DNA from: a virus | Strand: one strand, 5' to 3' | Virus record (IMG/VR): IMGVR_UViG_3300019889_000044 | Location: 1-20,325 of that record | Length of the DNA stretch: 20,325 nt | Shown here: one piece after another, positions 7,668 to 13,450 of the stretch | How the letters are laid out: the number at the start of each line of letters is the position of its first letter | Position numbering within the stretch: position 1 is the stretch's first letter | The notes under the pieces: model-generated | What the model was told of the DNA's origin: nothing | Seen by the model: the letters and a program-made list of their open reading frames with translations, nothing else | Database searches by the model: none | Translations under genes and position numbers: made by a program

Positions 7668-8282
7668 TCAAGCCACCACCAATTCGAAGTCGATAGGACC
7701 TCCGGTGAAGTACGGGCCGTCCGTGAATAGTATCTGTGTGATCCCGTTGCCGGGGGCGACTACCAGTGGCGTGTGCGTGACGCCCTCGACCTTCAAGGTT
7801 GTCACTCCATCCAATTCTGGGAATTCCCCTGCCAACACCACTGGGCTGTTGGCGTACGTGGTCCTCGCTTCATCCGAATATACATCTGTTATGACGGCGA
7901 GCGGGTATGGCCCGAAGAAATGCGTTGGGGTTATCGACCCGGACAGCCCCCCTATATTCAATACATCGTCTACATTCGCGCCACGGAACCATCCTCCAGC
8001 ACCATCAGTGAAGTCCCCTGAAACAGCTGTTACGGCCATAGGCCCTTCTGGCTCTTCTGGATCGCCGTCGCTGACGAAACTGTTGTCGAAATCGACGAGC
8101 GACTGCGGATAGCTGTAAGGGCTGATATTGAGGCCGGACTCGATGGATGAGTTGATGCCGTTACTGCCCCAGCTGGTGGCATCGACCGCCCATTTGTCGG
8201 TGATGGCTTGCGCGGCTTCGGTATCGGCCATCTGCAGCCGCTGGTTGGCATAATTTCCGAACAGGACGAGGACGTTCTTCAA
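7668..8282 (-). CDS. First paralogue of the module family fused to a beta-rich domain
   Basis: A 204-residue protein starting at TTG 8282, chosen because AGGGAG lies just upstream and no ATG fits. Residues 4-34 are the shared module (VLVLFGNYANQRLQ...DKWAV), then YPQSLVDFD. After an acidic linker (DGDPEEPEGP) comes a ~120-residue Gly/Thr/Val-rich beta domain that looks like a surface decoration or Ig/lectin-like fold. The DNA for that domain is AT-richer than its surroundings: I counted about 53% GC at 7861-8040. An internal ATG with a nearby AAGG at the domain boundary (near 8040) might allow separate expression. The gene follows the capsid, so a capsid decoration protein is plausible but unproven. 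Confidence 0.75.
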   Translation of the reverse strand: MKNVLVLFGNYANQRLQMADTEAAQAITDKWAVDATSWGSNGINSSIESGLNISPYSYPQSLVDFDNSFVSDGDPEEPEGPMAVTAVSGDFTDGAGGWFRGANVDDVLNIGGLSGSITPTHFFGPYPLAVITDVYSDEARTTYANSPVVLAGEFPELDGVTTLKVEGVTHTPLVVAPGNGITQILFTDGPYFTGGPIDFELVVA

Positions 8283-8304
8283 GGCTTTACTCCCTTTGAA
8301 TAGC

Positions 8305-8369
8305 TGCCGCCCAGCGGGCAAGCTAGGCGGCACCGAAAGCCATCCGTGACTGTTCCGGATGACTTTCGG
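8305..8369 (-). other. Two hairpins between the capsid stop and the next gene
   Basis: Immediately after the capsid stop codon, 8333-8369 forms a 7+6 bp stem with one mismatch and a nine-base loop (CCGAAAG, CATCCG and their complements). Next to it 8305-8332 forms a 7-bp TGCCGCC stem with a 14-base loop. An alternative TAGCT/AGCTA pairing (8301-8325) would exclude the second stem. There is no T-run, so this is not a standard terminator. mRNA protection or translational control of the TTG-started gene is possible. Confidence 0.55.
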
Positions 8370-8377
8370 GTCAAATG

Positions 8378-10357
8378 CTACCAGGTCAGTCCGTTGACCA
8401 CGGCAACCATGCCGGACCGGCGCATTGCCCAGTCCATATCGAGCAGCATGCGAATGCCGATCGAGGCCGTCTGCCACAACGAGCGGACCGGCGCAGCCGC
8501 CGCGCCAGCGCCATCGACGATGGGAAGCACCGTGCCCGGAACCGGAATGGCTTCCGTTGCCGGATAGCTGCCGTCCTCTTCGTGGATGGTCGCAACGTCG
8601 GAAACATCGAATTCTGGCGAATCGCCCACGCCCGTCGAGAAGTCGGCAACGCGCAGCAGGATCAGCTGTGTCGTCGGGACGCTCGTCGATGCGATGTAGG
8701 GGAATCCACCGATGTTACCGGCATTGATCTGGTCGCGGTACGGGTAGACACCGACCGTGGTGGCAACGTACTGCAGCTTGAAGATCATCGACGGGTTGAT
8801 CAGGAACACCAGCCGGTCAGCCGCATTGGCGGTAATGAACGGAGCAATGATCGCCTGAAGATCCTTGTCGATGGCATTCGTGCCGCCGCCAGCTGTTCCC
8901 GCAATCGGCGTGACGCCGTTCAGGAGGCCTGCGGGGCGGATCGCATCGCCTGCCACGGTGTCGAGCAAAGCCGCGTCAACCGCGATGGCGGTATCATCGA
9001 TAATGCCTTCACGAATCAGGTTCTCGATGGCCGGTGTGGAATGCAGGGCCATTTCGCGGGTATAGGTGGAGATGACGCCCATCTTGTGCGGCACCAGGGT
9101 CACCGACCCGAAAGAACCACGGCGGACAGGAATCGGCTGACCTTCGCCAACGAACGCACCGGCAAGATCGCCGGGTGCCCGACGTGCCTGATTGCGGCGC
9201 GGCAGCTTGATCTGACCGTTACGACCGAATGTGAACTTTGTCCCCATCGTCGAGAGACCGCCATAGACGGACACCGGCTTCAGAGATTCGAGTAGATCGT
9301 CGATGCCGGTCGTAACCAGTTCGGCGGCCCAGCCAGCAACAGTCGTCTGTGCCGGATTGGTCACTGCCTTGATCACTTCGGCAATGTCGTCGCGGTCGCC
9401 ATACCGCAAAGCACGGACGGCTTCGATAGGCTGGCGGGTGGCATGCGCCTGAAGGTGGCAAACGGCCATCTTGATCAGGATATCCATCGGACGTTCGCGG
9501 GCCGGTGCGCCTTTGCGGGCGTCACCCTGGACGGCTGGCTTGAACAGCTGTCCGCTGTTCTGGGCGGCAGCAGCCGTGCGCATGCCGAGGTCTTTCTCGG
9601 TCGAACGCAGGCGAGCGAGGTCTTTTTCGGTCTTTTCGATCTCGGCGGTCAGTGCGTCGAATTCGAGTGTTTCTTCGTCCGTGACGTCTTCGTCATCGCG
9701 GAACTTGGCATCAAGCGGTGCCTTTTTATCGTGGGCCGCGACGAGCTTCTGCTCCAGTTCGCGGATTCTCTCAGCGAGGGTCATTTTTCGCCCCTGTTTT
9801 TCGAGTTCAGGGCCGGACTTGGCGGTGGGTGGTTTTCCGATTTGCTGGTCTGGGATGCCTGACTTGGCGACGACAAGCGCTCGGGTTTCTGCGGTAAGTT
9901 CCAGGCCCTTGGAGCGGCGCAGCGCATCCGCATTCGCGGGCACCGATACGACCGAACATTCGAGCAATTTGGATTTGAGATAGCGGAATGGTCCCCAGAA
10001 CGGATCGGCGTCCTTGCTGATCGGTTCTTTTTCAAGGGGAATGAAGCCGACGCTGACGGCGCGCAGGATCCGCGCTTCCAATAGCTGGCGCACTTCGTCG
10101 ACGCGCGGGATTAGGCCGCTTTCAAGAAGCTTCAGGCGACCGACAAGCTGCTTACCGACGACCTTGACCTGATCCCATGTGCCGATTGGCTGGGTCTTGT
10201 CGTGCATGAACAAGGCGACGGGGTTGCGGTTGAAGTCGTCCAGCTGCCAGCCCTTGGCAACGATAATGTCGCCGACGCGATCTACCGATTCGCTGGACAT
10301 CACGAATTCATACGGATCGTCAGCGGATTGTTCGGCAGATTTGAAAACAAGGTCCAT
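8378..10357 (-). CDS. Fused HK97 prohead protease - scaffold - major capsid protein
   Basis: A single 659-residue frame. Residues 1-150 are an HK97-type prohead protease with SVDRVGD, catalytic-type His in FMHD (52), Ser in SVGF (102) and Glu in LLECSVVSVPAN (133). A linker follows to residue 190. Residues 192-260 are the charged delta/scaffold coiled coil (MTLAERIRELEQ...). The rest is an HK97-fold capsid protein with a typical E-loop/P-domain pattern and RSLWQTASIG near the end. In HK97 itself protease and capsid are separate genes. The ATG at 10357 is used although its ribosome site is weak; TTG 10393 is an alternative. An internal start at 9784 could make the capsid alone. Confidence 0.92.
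   Translation of the reverse strand: MDLVFKSAEQSADDPYEFVMSSESVDRVGDIIVAKGWQLDDFNRNPVALFMHDKTQPIGTWDQVKVVGKQLVGRLKLLESGLIPRVDEVRQLLEARILRAVSVGFIPLEKEPISKDADPFWGPFRYLKSKLLECSVVSVPANADALRRSKGLELTAETRALVVAKSGIPDQQIGKPPTAKSGPELEKQGRKMTLAERIRELEQKLVAAHDKKAPLDAKFRDDEDVTDEETLEFDALTAEIEKTEKDLARLRSTEKDLGMRTAAAAQNSGQLFKPAVQGDARKGAPARERPMDILIKMAVCHLQAHATRQPIEAVRALRYGDRDDIAEVIKAVTNPAQTTVAGWAAELVTTGIDDLLESLKPVSVYGGLSTMGTKFTFGRNGQIKLPRRNQARRAPGDLAGAFVGEGQPIPVRRGSFGSVTLVPHKMGVISTYTREMALHSTPAIENLIREGIIDDTAIAVDAALLDTVAGDAIRPAGLLNGVTPIAGTAGGGTNAIDKDLQAIIAPFITANAADRLVFLINPSMIFKLQYVATTVGVYPYRDQINAGNIGGFPYIASTSVPTTQLILLRVADFSTGVGDSPEFDVSDVATIHEEDGSYPATEAIPVPGTVLPIVDGAGAAAAPVRSLWQTASIGIRMLLDMDWAMRRSGMVAVVNGLTW
9782..9796 (-). 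promoter_or_regulatory. Internal ribosome-binding site and start for free capsid protein
   Basis: Within the protease-capsid frame, minus-strand CAGGGGCGAAAA precedes an in-frame ATG at 9784. AGGGG is six bases from the ATG, better than the site at the annotated gene start. The ATG falls exactly at the boundary where the delta/scaffold domain begins (MTLAERIREL), giving a 468-residue capsid of normal HK97-type length. It could set a high capsid:protease ratio. Confidence 0.6.
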
Positions 10358-10405
10358 CGGCAGCGGTCCAGAATTTGCGCTGCCTGATCGCAATAAATGC
10401 GTCGC

Positions 10406-10423
10406 TGTAACCTTTGTGTTACA
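10406..10423. promoter_or_regulatory. Operator-like inverted repeat upstream of the capsid gene
   Basis: TGTAAC and GTTACA form a perfect 6-bp inverted repeat with a six-base spacer, in the gap between the HTH gene and the protease-capsid gene. An AT-rich -10-like TAAAAT lies next to it on the minus strand, with no convincing -35. The half-site spacing fits a dimeric HTH protein; which protein binds is unknown. Confidence 0.45.
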
Positions 10424-10432
10424 TCGCTAAAT

Positions 10433-10645
10433 TTATTTTATGGTAGATGAAACGCCGTGCTGTTCGGCGAGATTGCTGATCTTGACGACCAGAGCATGGC
10501 GCGGAGACTGGACATCGCCTACGCCCAGCCGCCAGATGTGCATCCGGCTGCAACCAACTTTCGAGGCAATTTCGTTGCGCGTCATGCCGGTATCTTCAAG
10601 TCCGGCAATCATCGCCTGAAACTGTTCATTCGTTGTCAGCAACAT
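10433..10645 (-). CDS. Small helix-turn-helix DNA-binding protein
   Basis: From the ATG at 10645 this gives 70 residues (MLLTTNEQFQAMIAGLED...). The core GMTRNEIASKVGCSRMHIWRLG, near residues 20-41, is a clear helix-turn-helix with the A-x-x-V-G-C-S turn and a recognition helix. Such small Cro/sigma-like HTH proteins often regulate phage operons. It sits between an intrinsic terminator and the capsid gene, with an operator-like repeat just after its stop. The reading frame is also open upstream through the terminator to 10861. I prefer the shorter gene because the upstream part encodes the terminator hairpin. Confidence 0.65.
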   Translation of the reverse strand: MLLTTNEQFQAMIAGLEDTGMTRNEIASKVGCSRMHIWRLGVGDVQSPRHALVVKISNLAEQHGVSSTIK

Positions 10646-10670
10646 GGCGTAACCCTGTGGAATATTGACA

Positions 10671-10700
10671 CTTATACAACGAAAAGGCCGCAGACACCAA
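10671..10700 (-). promoter_or_regulatory. Weak candidate promoter for the HTH/capsid block
   Basis: Minus-strand TATAAG (10671-10676) matches the -10 consensus at five of six bases. A poor -35-like TTGGTG (10695-10700) lies 18 bases upstream inside the terminator loop. A promoter here would restart transcription after the terminator. Low confidence. Confidence 0.25.
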
Positions 10701-10716
10701 TACGGCGTCTGCGGCC
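10677..10716 (-). terminator. Intrinsic (rho-independent) terminator
   Basis: On the minus strand GGCCGCAGAC pairs perfectly with GTCTGCGGCC (10707-10716 with 10686-10695; 11-base loop), followed at once by TTTTCGTTGT. This is a textbook terminator and would separate the small-gene block from the head block. It lies inside an open frame, which is discussed as a finding. Confidence 0.8.
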
Positions 10717-10878
10717 CCACTTTGACGACCACTAGCAACGGGGGGGGAGCAATCGGGCCGTCAAGTGTCCCTGTTAACTGCAAATCATCCGGATCGGACA
10801 TTGATATATGAGTTGCGATTCTCTGGCGCTTTGCAATAATTCGCGGGTCGAATTTTATCATGGGCGTTCTTTTCCCCT

Positions 10879-11286
10879 TCAATTGCGCGTGATCTTTCCG
10901 GTCCGCAATTGCATGAGCAGATCCTGATAGGACTCCGGATCACGGACTTTCAGATGGCGCAATTGCATCGACCGCTGGTCTGGCGGCATTTCTTCCGGTG
11001 GCAGCCCTTTGCCGCCGCCCTGCTCCGGTTCGGTGTCGAGATAGCGCTCCATCCAGAATTTGATTTTGTCAGCCGCTTCCTGCTTGGTTTCCTTTGTCCC
11101 ATTCATATCGCCACTAAAGAACTTAACGTCCGAACCAAGCTGGAAGCTGTACGCCCACCGCCCGCGCTGCGGCCCCTGTTCTTCGCGCAGGATGCGCCCG
11201 ACGATGATGCCCTGGTACTTGGCACAGAAGTCATAAGCCAGTTCATCGCCGCCGATGACGGTTCTTACCCATTCGAGTTCAATCAT
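10879..11286 (-). CDS. Hypothetical protein
   Basis: A 135-residue protein starting MIELEWVRTVIGGDEL. The first half is beta-rich and contains RWAYSFQLGSDVKFFSG. It is followed by a helix with KQEAADKIKFWMERYLD and a polar C-terminal tail. The pattern (a small beta sheet that ends in a 'modified sequence' helix) is reminiscent of small phage or conjugation accessory proteins, but I recognise no family. The ATG at 11286 overlaps the stop of the preceding gene as ATGA. It is the last clear gene before the terminator region. Confidence 0.75.
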   Translation of the reverse strand: MIELEWVRTVIGGDELAYDFCAKYQGIIVGRILREEQGPQRGRWAYSFQLGSDVKFFSGDMNGTKETKQEAADKIKFWMERYLDTEPEQGGGKGLPPEEMPPDQRSMQLRHLKVRDPESYQDLLMQLRTGKITRN

Positions 11287-11474
11287 GGCCTTATCTCCAT
11301 CAGCTTGGCATAAACTTCGTCAGGCGTCCCGCCTAGGATTGTTTCCCGACCATCCAGCAATGCTTCTGCATCTGAAATAAAATCCCAAAGGATGTGCTGC
11401 GGGCCAACCCGCTCGGCAATCTCGCGCCATTTCAAAATTTGCATGCGCAAGGCCAGTCGCTCGTTTCTGTTCAC
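11283..11474 (-). CDS. Small hypothetical protein
   Basis: A 63-residue protein beginning MNRNERLALRMQILKWR from a GTG at 11474 that overlaps the stop of the DUF6283 gene. Two helices are likely (residues 3-22 and 30-42), followed by TPDEVYAKLMEIRP. No Cys cluster, signal or membrane segment is present. Both ends overlap neighbouring genes by four bases, which supports it being translated as part of the chain. Family not recognised. Confidence 0.65.
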   Translation of the reverse strand: MNRNERLALRMQILKWREIAERVGPQHILWDFISDAEALLDGRETILGGTPDEVYAKLMEIRP

Positions 11475-11950
11475 CGCTTCCCCCTCTTCGGCCTGCGGTA
11501 GCTGTCATGGTTGCCACGGCAGTCGGCCAGAACAGGATCGTCCGGCGCGACACCGTTGGCTTCGGCCATGGCGCGGTAGCTGTCATACAGCGGAAAGCCA
11601 CCATCGGTGATCGGGCGCTTGATATCGCCGCGCATGGCAGCGATGCGGACGCCCAGATTGTTGTCGGCGTTCTTCAACAGGAAACCGGCACACGTCGCAG
11701 GCTTCTCCGAACCGGTCACATGGCAGGCGAAGGTATTGAATGAAGCGTCGTAAGCCGTATTGGCGGAAATGCGGAAGGCTTCGGCAGGGAAGACGCCTGT
11801 CGGCAGGTCAGCGCGCCAAGGGCACTGGTCGCACGGCTCGCGCCGGTTCCAGCCCTTGCCGGTGGCTTCGGACAGCAGGCTGACGACAGCGTGTTCGCCA
11901 TCGCCGCAATGGCGGATATTCTCGACGCGGGTTTTACGGCGGCGACTCAT
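11471..11950 (-). CDS. DUF6283 family Cys-containing protein
   Basis: A 159-residue protein with the pattern I associate with DUF6283: EPCDQCPWR at residues 39-46, then FACHVTG near 75-81 and CAGF near 87-90, followed by DNNLGVRIAAMRG. The Cys residues 40, 43, 76 and 87 plus His 77 could bind a metal. The family is found in phages and actinobacterial or alphaproteobacterial genomes with no known function. The ATG at 11950 overlaps the stop of the preceding gene. The C-terminus is strongly basic (SYRRPKRGKR). Confidence 0.75.
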   Translation of the reverse strand: MSRRRKTRVENIRHCGDGEHAVVSLLSEATGKGWNRREPCDQCPWRADLPTGVFPAEAFRISANTAYDASFNTFACHVTGSEKPATCAGFLLKNADNNLGVRIAAMRGDIKRPITDGGFPLYDSYRAMAEANGVAPDDPVLADCRGNHDSYRRPKRGKR

Positions 11951-12270
11951 CTTGCGATCTTCCTTTCGGCAGCATCGGCGCGGTGAGTCAGCCCAGCGAC
12001 TTGCCCGCGCAACATGGCGATGTGGTTTTCCTTGCTTTCAATCATGCTGGCGGCATCGAGAAGCATGCGGCGCAGCGGCTCGCCGATGCCATACTTGTCG
12101 GCGGCGAGTTCGCGCAGGCGCTTCATAAGGTCATTGACGGCGGCGCGCTCCTTGCGAAAACCGTCGAGCCATTGCCGCGCCTCTTCGACGCTCTTGGCAG
12201 GGAGGATGGCAAAATATTCCTCGGTCGTCAGAGCACCGAGGTCTTCCATTCTTTCCTTGGCAGAGATCAT
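11947..12270 (-). CDS. Coiled-coil hypothetical protein
   Basis: A 107-residue, almost wholly helical protein. It begins MISAKERMEDLGALTTEEYF; residues 28-105 form charged heptad-like helices with EARQWLDGFRKERAAV and ENHIAMLRGQVAGL. The ATG at 12270 overlaps the zinc-ribbon stop; an ATG at 12249 is a less likely start. No domain is recognised. It may dimerise, judging from the heptads. Confidence 0.7.
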   Translation of the reverse strand: MISAKERMEDLGALTTEEYFAILPAKSVEEARQWLDGFRKERAAVNDLMKRLRELAADKYGIGEPLRRMLLDAASMIESKENHIAMLRGQVAGLTHRADAAERKIAR

Positions 12271-12452
12271 CGGTTCGGCCTCAATATCCCGCAGTTATCG
12301 CGCATGAATTCTTCGAAGCAATGCGAGCAGACCGGTTCATGAAAGCCGGTCTCGTCATTGGCGAACACCGGCGCTGTGCGCTGATGGTCTTGGCTGTAAG
12401 TTTCCTCGAAGCCGCAGCGTTCGCACTTATAGGGCGATGGATACTGATACAC
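12267..12452 (-). CDS. Small zinc-ribbon protein
   Basis: A 61-residue protein from a GTG at 12452, selected because AAGGAG lies seven bases upstream. The open frame extends further upstream, but through a hairpin-rich gap. Cys pairs at residues 10/13 (CERC) and 42/45 (CSHC) form a classic two-knuckle zinc ribbon. Short segments with Tyr/His between them and a FEEFMRDNCG helix complete the protein. Possible roles are nucleic-acid or protein binding. It is coupled by ATGA to the coiled-coil gene that follows. Confidence 0.7.
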   Translation of the reverse strand: MYQYPSPYKCERCGFEETYSQDHQRTAPVFANDETGFHEPVCSHCFEEFMRDNCGILRPNR

Positions 12453-12597
12453 CTTTGCTCTCCTTTCCTTTGCCGCCTTGAGGGAGGCCCTTCGGACAAC
12501 GCCTCCCTCCGCGCCCATCATTGTGGGCAGCCCTTGCGGGCGAAGGGCTACGGCCCACCCTTCTGCTGCCACTGCCGGATTGTCCGACCAGCAGCGG
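12453..12597 (-). other. Hairpin-rich non-coding gap, candidate structured RNA
   Basis: Within this 145-base gap there are three stem-loops in a row. 12480-12509 has a 9-bp GAGGGAGGC stem with a 12-base loop. 12523-12558 has 7+6 bp stems with a three-base bulge. 12563-12594 has a CTGCTG/CAGCAG stem. The loop of the first (TCGGACAA, 12492-12499) is complementary to 12580-12587. No T-run follows. It could be a small RNA or a control element for the zinc-ribbon gene. Confidence 0.45.
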
Positions 12598-12900
12598 CTA
12601 TCTCTTTGTCTTCCCTTTCCCTGTGCCACGGCCACCGACGCGATCCTCCGGAAAGATGAATATTCCGGCTTCCTCGCATGCCCTGACGAACGCCTTGCGG
12701 GCGGTGTCCCCTTGCACCTTGCCTTGCAAGGCCCTGAGACAGGCCTTCTGCGCCATAAGGTGTTCGCCGCCATGTTCGACGGGCCAGTCGCGCAGCAGGT
12801 ATTCGGCGAGGCCATTAACCGACGTCAAGGTGCGCGAGACGCCCAGTTTTTGCGTTGCGATTGCTATCCAGCGAATCTGGACGTCAGGCACATCGTCCAT
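12598..12900 (-). CDS. DUF982 family protein
   Basis: A 100-residue protein showing the DUF982 pattern: an N-terminal beta strand and then a SVNGLAEYLLRDWP helix (residues about 27-40). HGGEHLMAQKACLRALQG and TARKAFVRACEEAGI helices follow. The C-terminus is basic (GGRGTGKGKTKR). DUF982 proteins are abundant in Rhizobiales chromosomes, plasmids and phages, with no established biochemical role. The ATG at 12900 follows the stop of the Cys-cluster gene by four bases. This is one of the best taxonomic markers in the window. Confidence 0.8.
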   Translation of the reverse strand: MDDVPDVQIRWIAIATQKLGVSRTLTSVNGLAEYLLRDWPVEHGGEHLMAQKACLRALQGKVQGDTARKAFVRACEEAGIFIFPEDRVGGRGTGKGKTKR

Positions 12901-12904
12901 TTGG

Positions 12905-13450
12905 CTATCTTTCTTGGATTTCCAGCTTCACATTGAATTTCGACATCGTATCCATCAGAGAATGTTCTTCGGTGCGCATCTGGCTTGTCCGCCCGACCCA
13001 GCCTTGTCCGGTGACGGAAGGCGGGAACAGCACGAAGCCGTCCGACGAATTGTAACGGATGATCGCCGCCATGCCCGCTTCCTTGCCACGCCGTTCAAGG
13101 AAGGCGCGCAGCTGCGGATCCTCATGCGCGTCGGGGAAACGCGGATCCACCCAGATTTGCAGGACGGGAATATTGACGTCCTCGCCGTCGTCATACTGCA
13201 TGGTGATGTAGTCCGGCAGGATATCGATAACGTAATGGGCGCGGTCCGGCCTCGAAAGGTCGGCGGTGTCGTCGTTGACCAGCCACCGGCAGTTCCAGAC
13301 CATGCAGCTGAACGGACGCTGGGCATAGATGCCGCAACCCTTCCCCACCTTCTGGTGCTTGCAGCGCGTGTTCGCCGGTTTGTTGATTTCCTTTGTGGGC
13401 ACCAGCTTGCAGCACAGCTGGCAATCGCCGCAATTACGATGCTCGGTCAT
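12905..13450 (-). CDS. YkgJ-like Cys-cluster protein
   Basis: A 181-residue protein. The N-terminal third has Cys at positions 7, 10, 13, 14, 30, 39, 49 and 54, in the arrangement C-x2-C-x2-CC ... GC-x-IY-x2-RP-x2-C-x4-C that marks the YkgJ family of putative Zn/Fe-chelating proteins. The remainder is beta-rich (DYITMQYDDGEDVNIPVLQI) and lacks a known domain. The ATG at 13450 has GAGG six bases upstream and overlaps the preceding zinc-ribbon gene by 17 bases. It might bind a metal or protect the phage from metal or redox stress; this is not shown. Confidence 0.85.
   Translation of the reverse strand: MTEHRNCGDCQLCCKLVPTKEINKPANTRCKHQKVGKGCGIYAQRPFSCMVWNCRWLVNDDTADLSRPDRAHYVIDILPDYITMQYDDGEDVNIPVLQIWVDPRFPDAHEDPQLRAFLERRGKEAGMAAIIRYNSSDGFVLFPPSVTGQGWVGRTSQMRTEEHSLMDTMSKFNVKLEIQER

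Larger units (their letters stand above)
10646..10861 (-). other. In-frame upstream extension, probable separate small ORF
   Basis: From the ATG at 10861 (MIKFDPRIIAKRQRIATHIS) the frame runs through an 8-C tract (10740-10747), then through the terminator hairpin, into the HTH gene. Removing one C would bring the TAG at 10734-10732 into frame. The ORF would then end about 15 bases before the terminator, making a ~42-residue peptide. As given, the frame stays open and a 142-residue fusion is formally possible. The N-terminus resembles that of the collagen-like protein (MMKFDPQVII). No function is recognised. Confidence 0.35.

Noticed and set aside
8378-10393. TTG at 10393 as start of the protease-capsid gene
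   Set aside because: Possible, but the extra 12 residues are not protease-like and lie next to the operator repeat; ATG 10357 is the simpler choice.
10406-10423. Phage attachment site or short repeat for integration
   Set aside because: No second copy, integrase or tRNA is visible in the window; an operator dyad explains it better.
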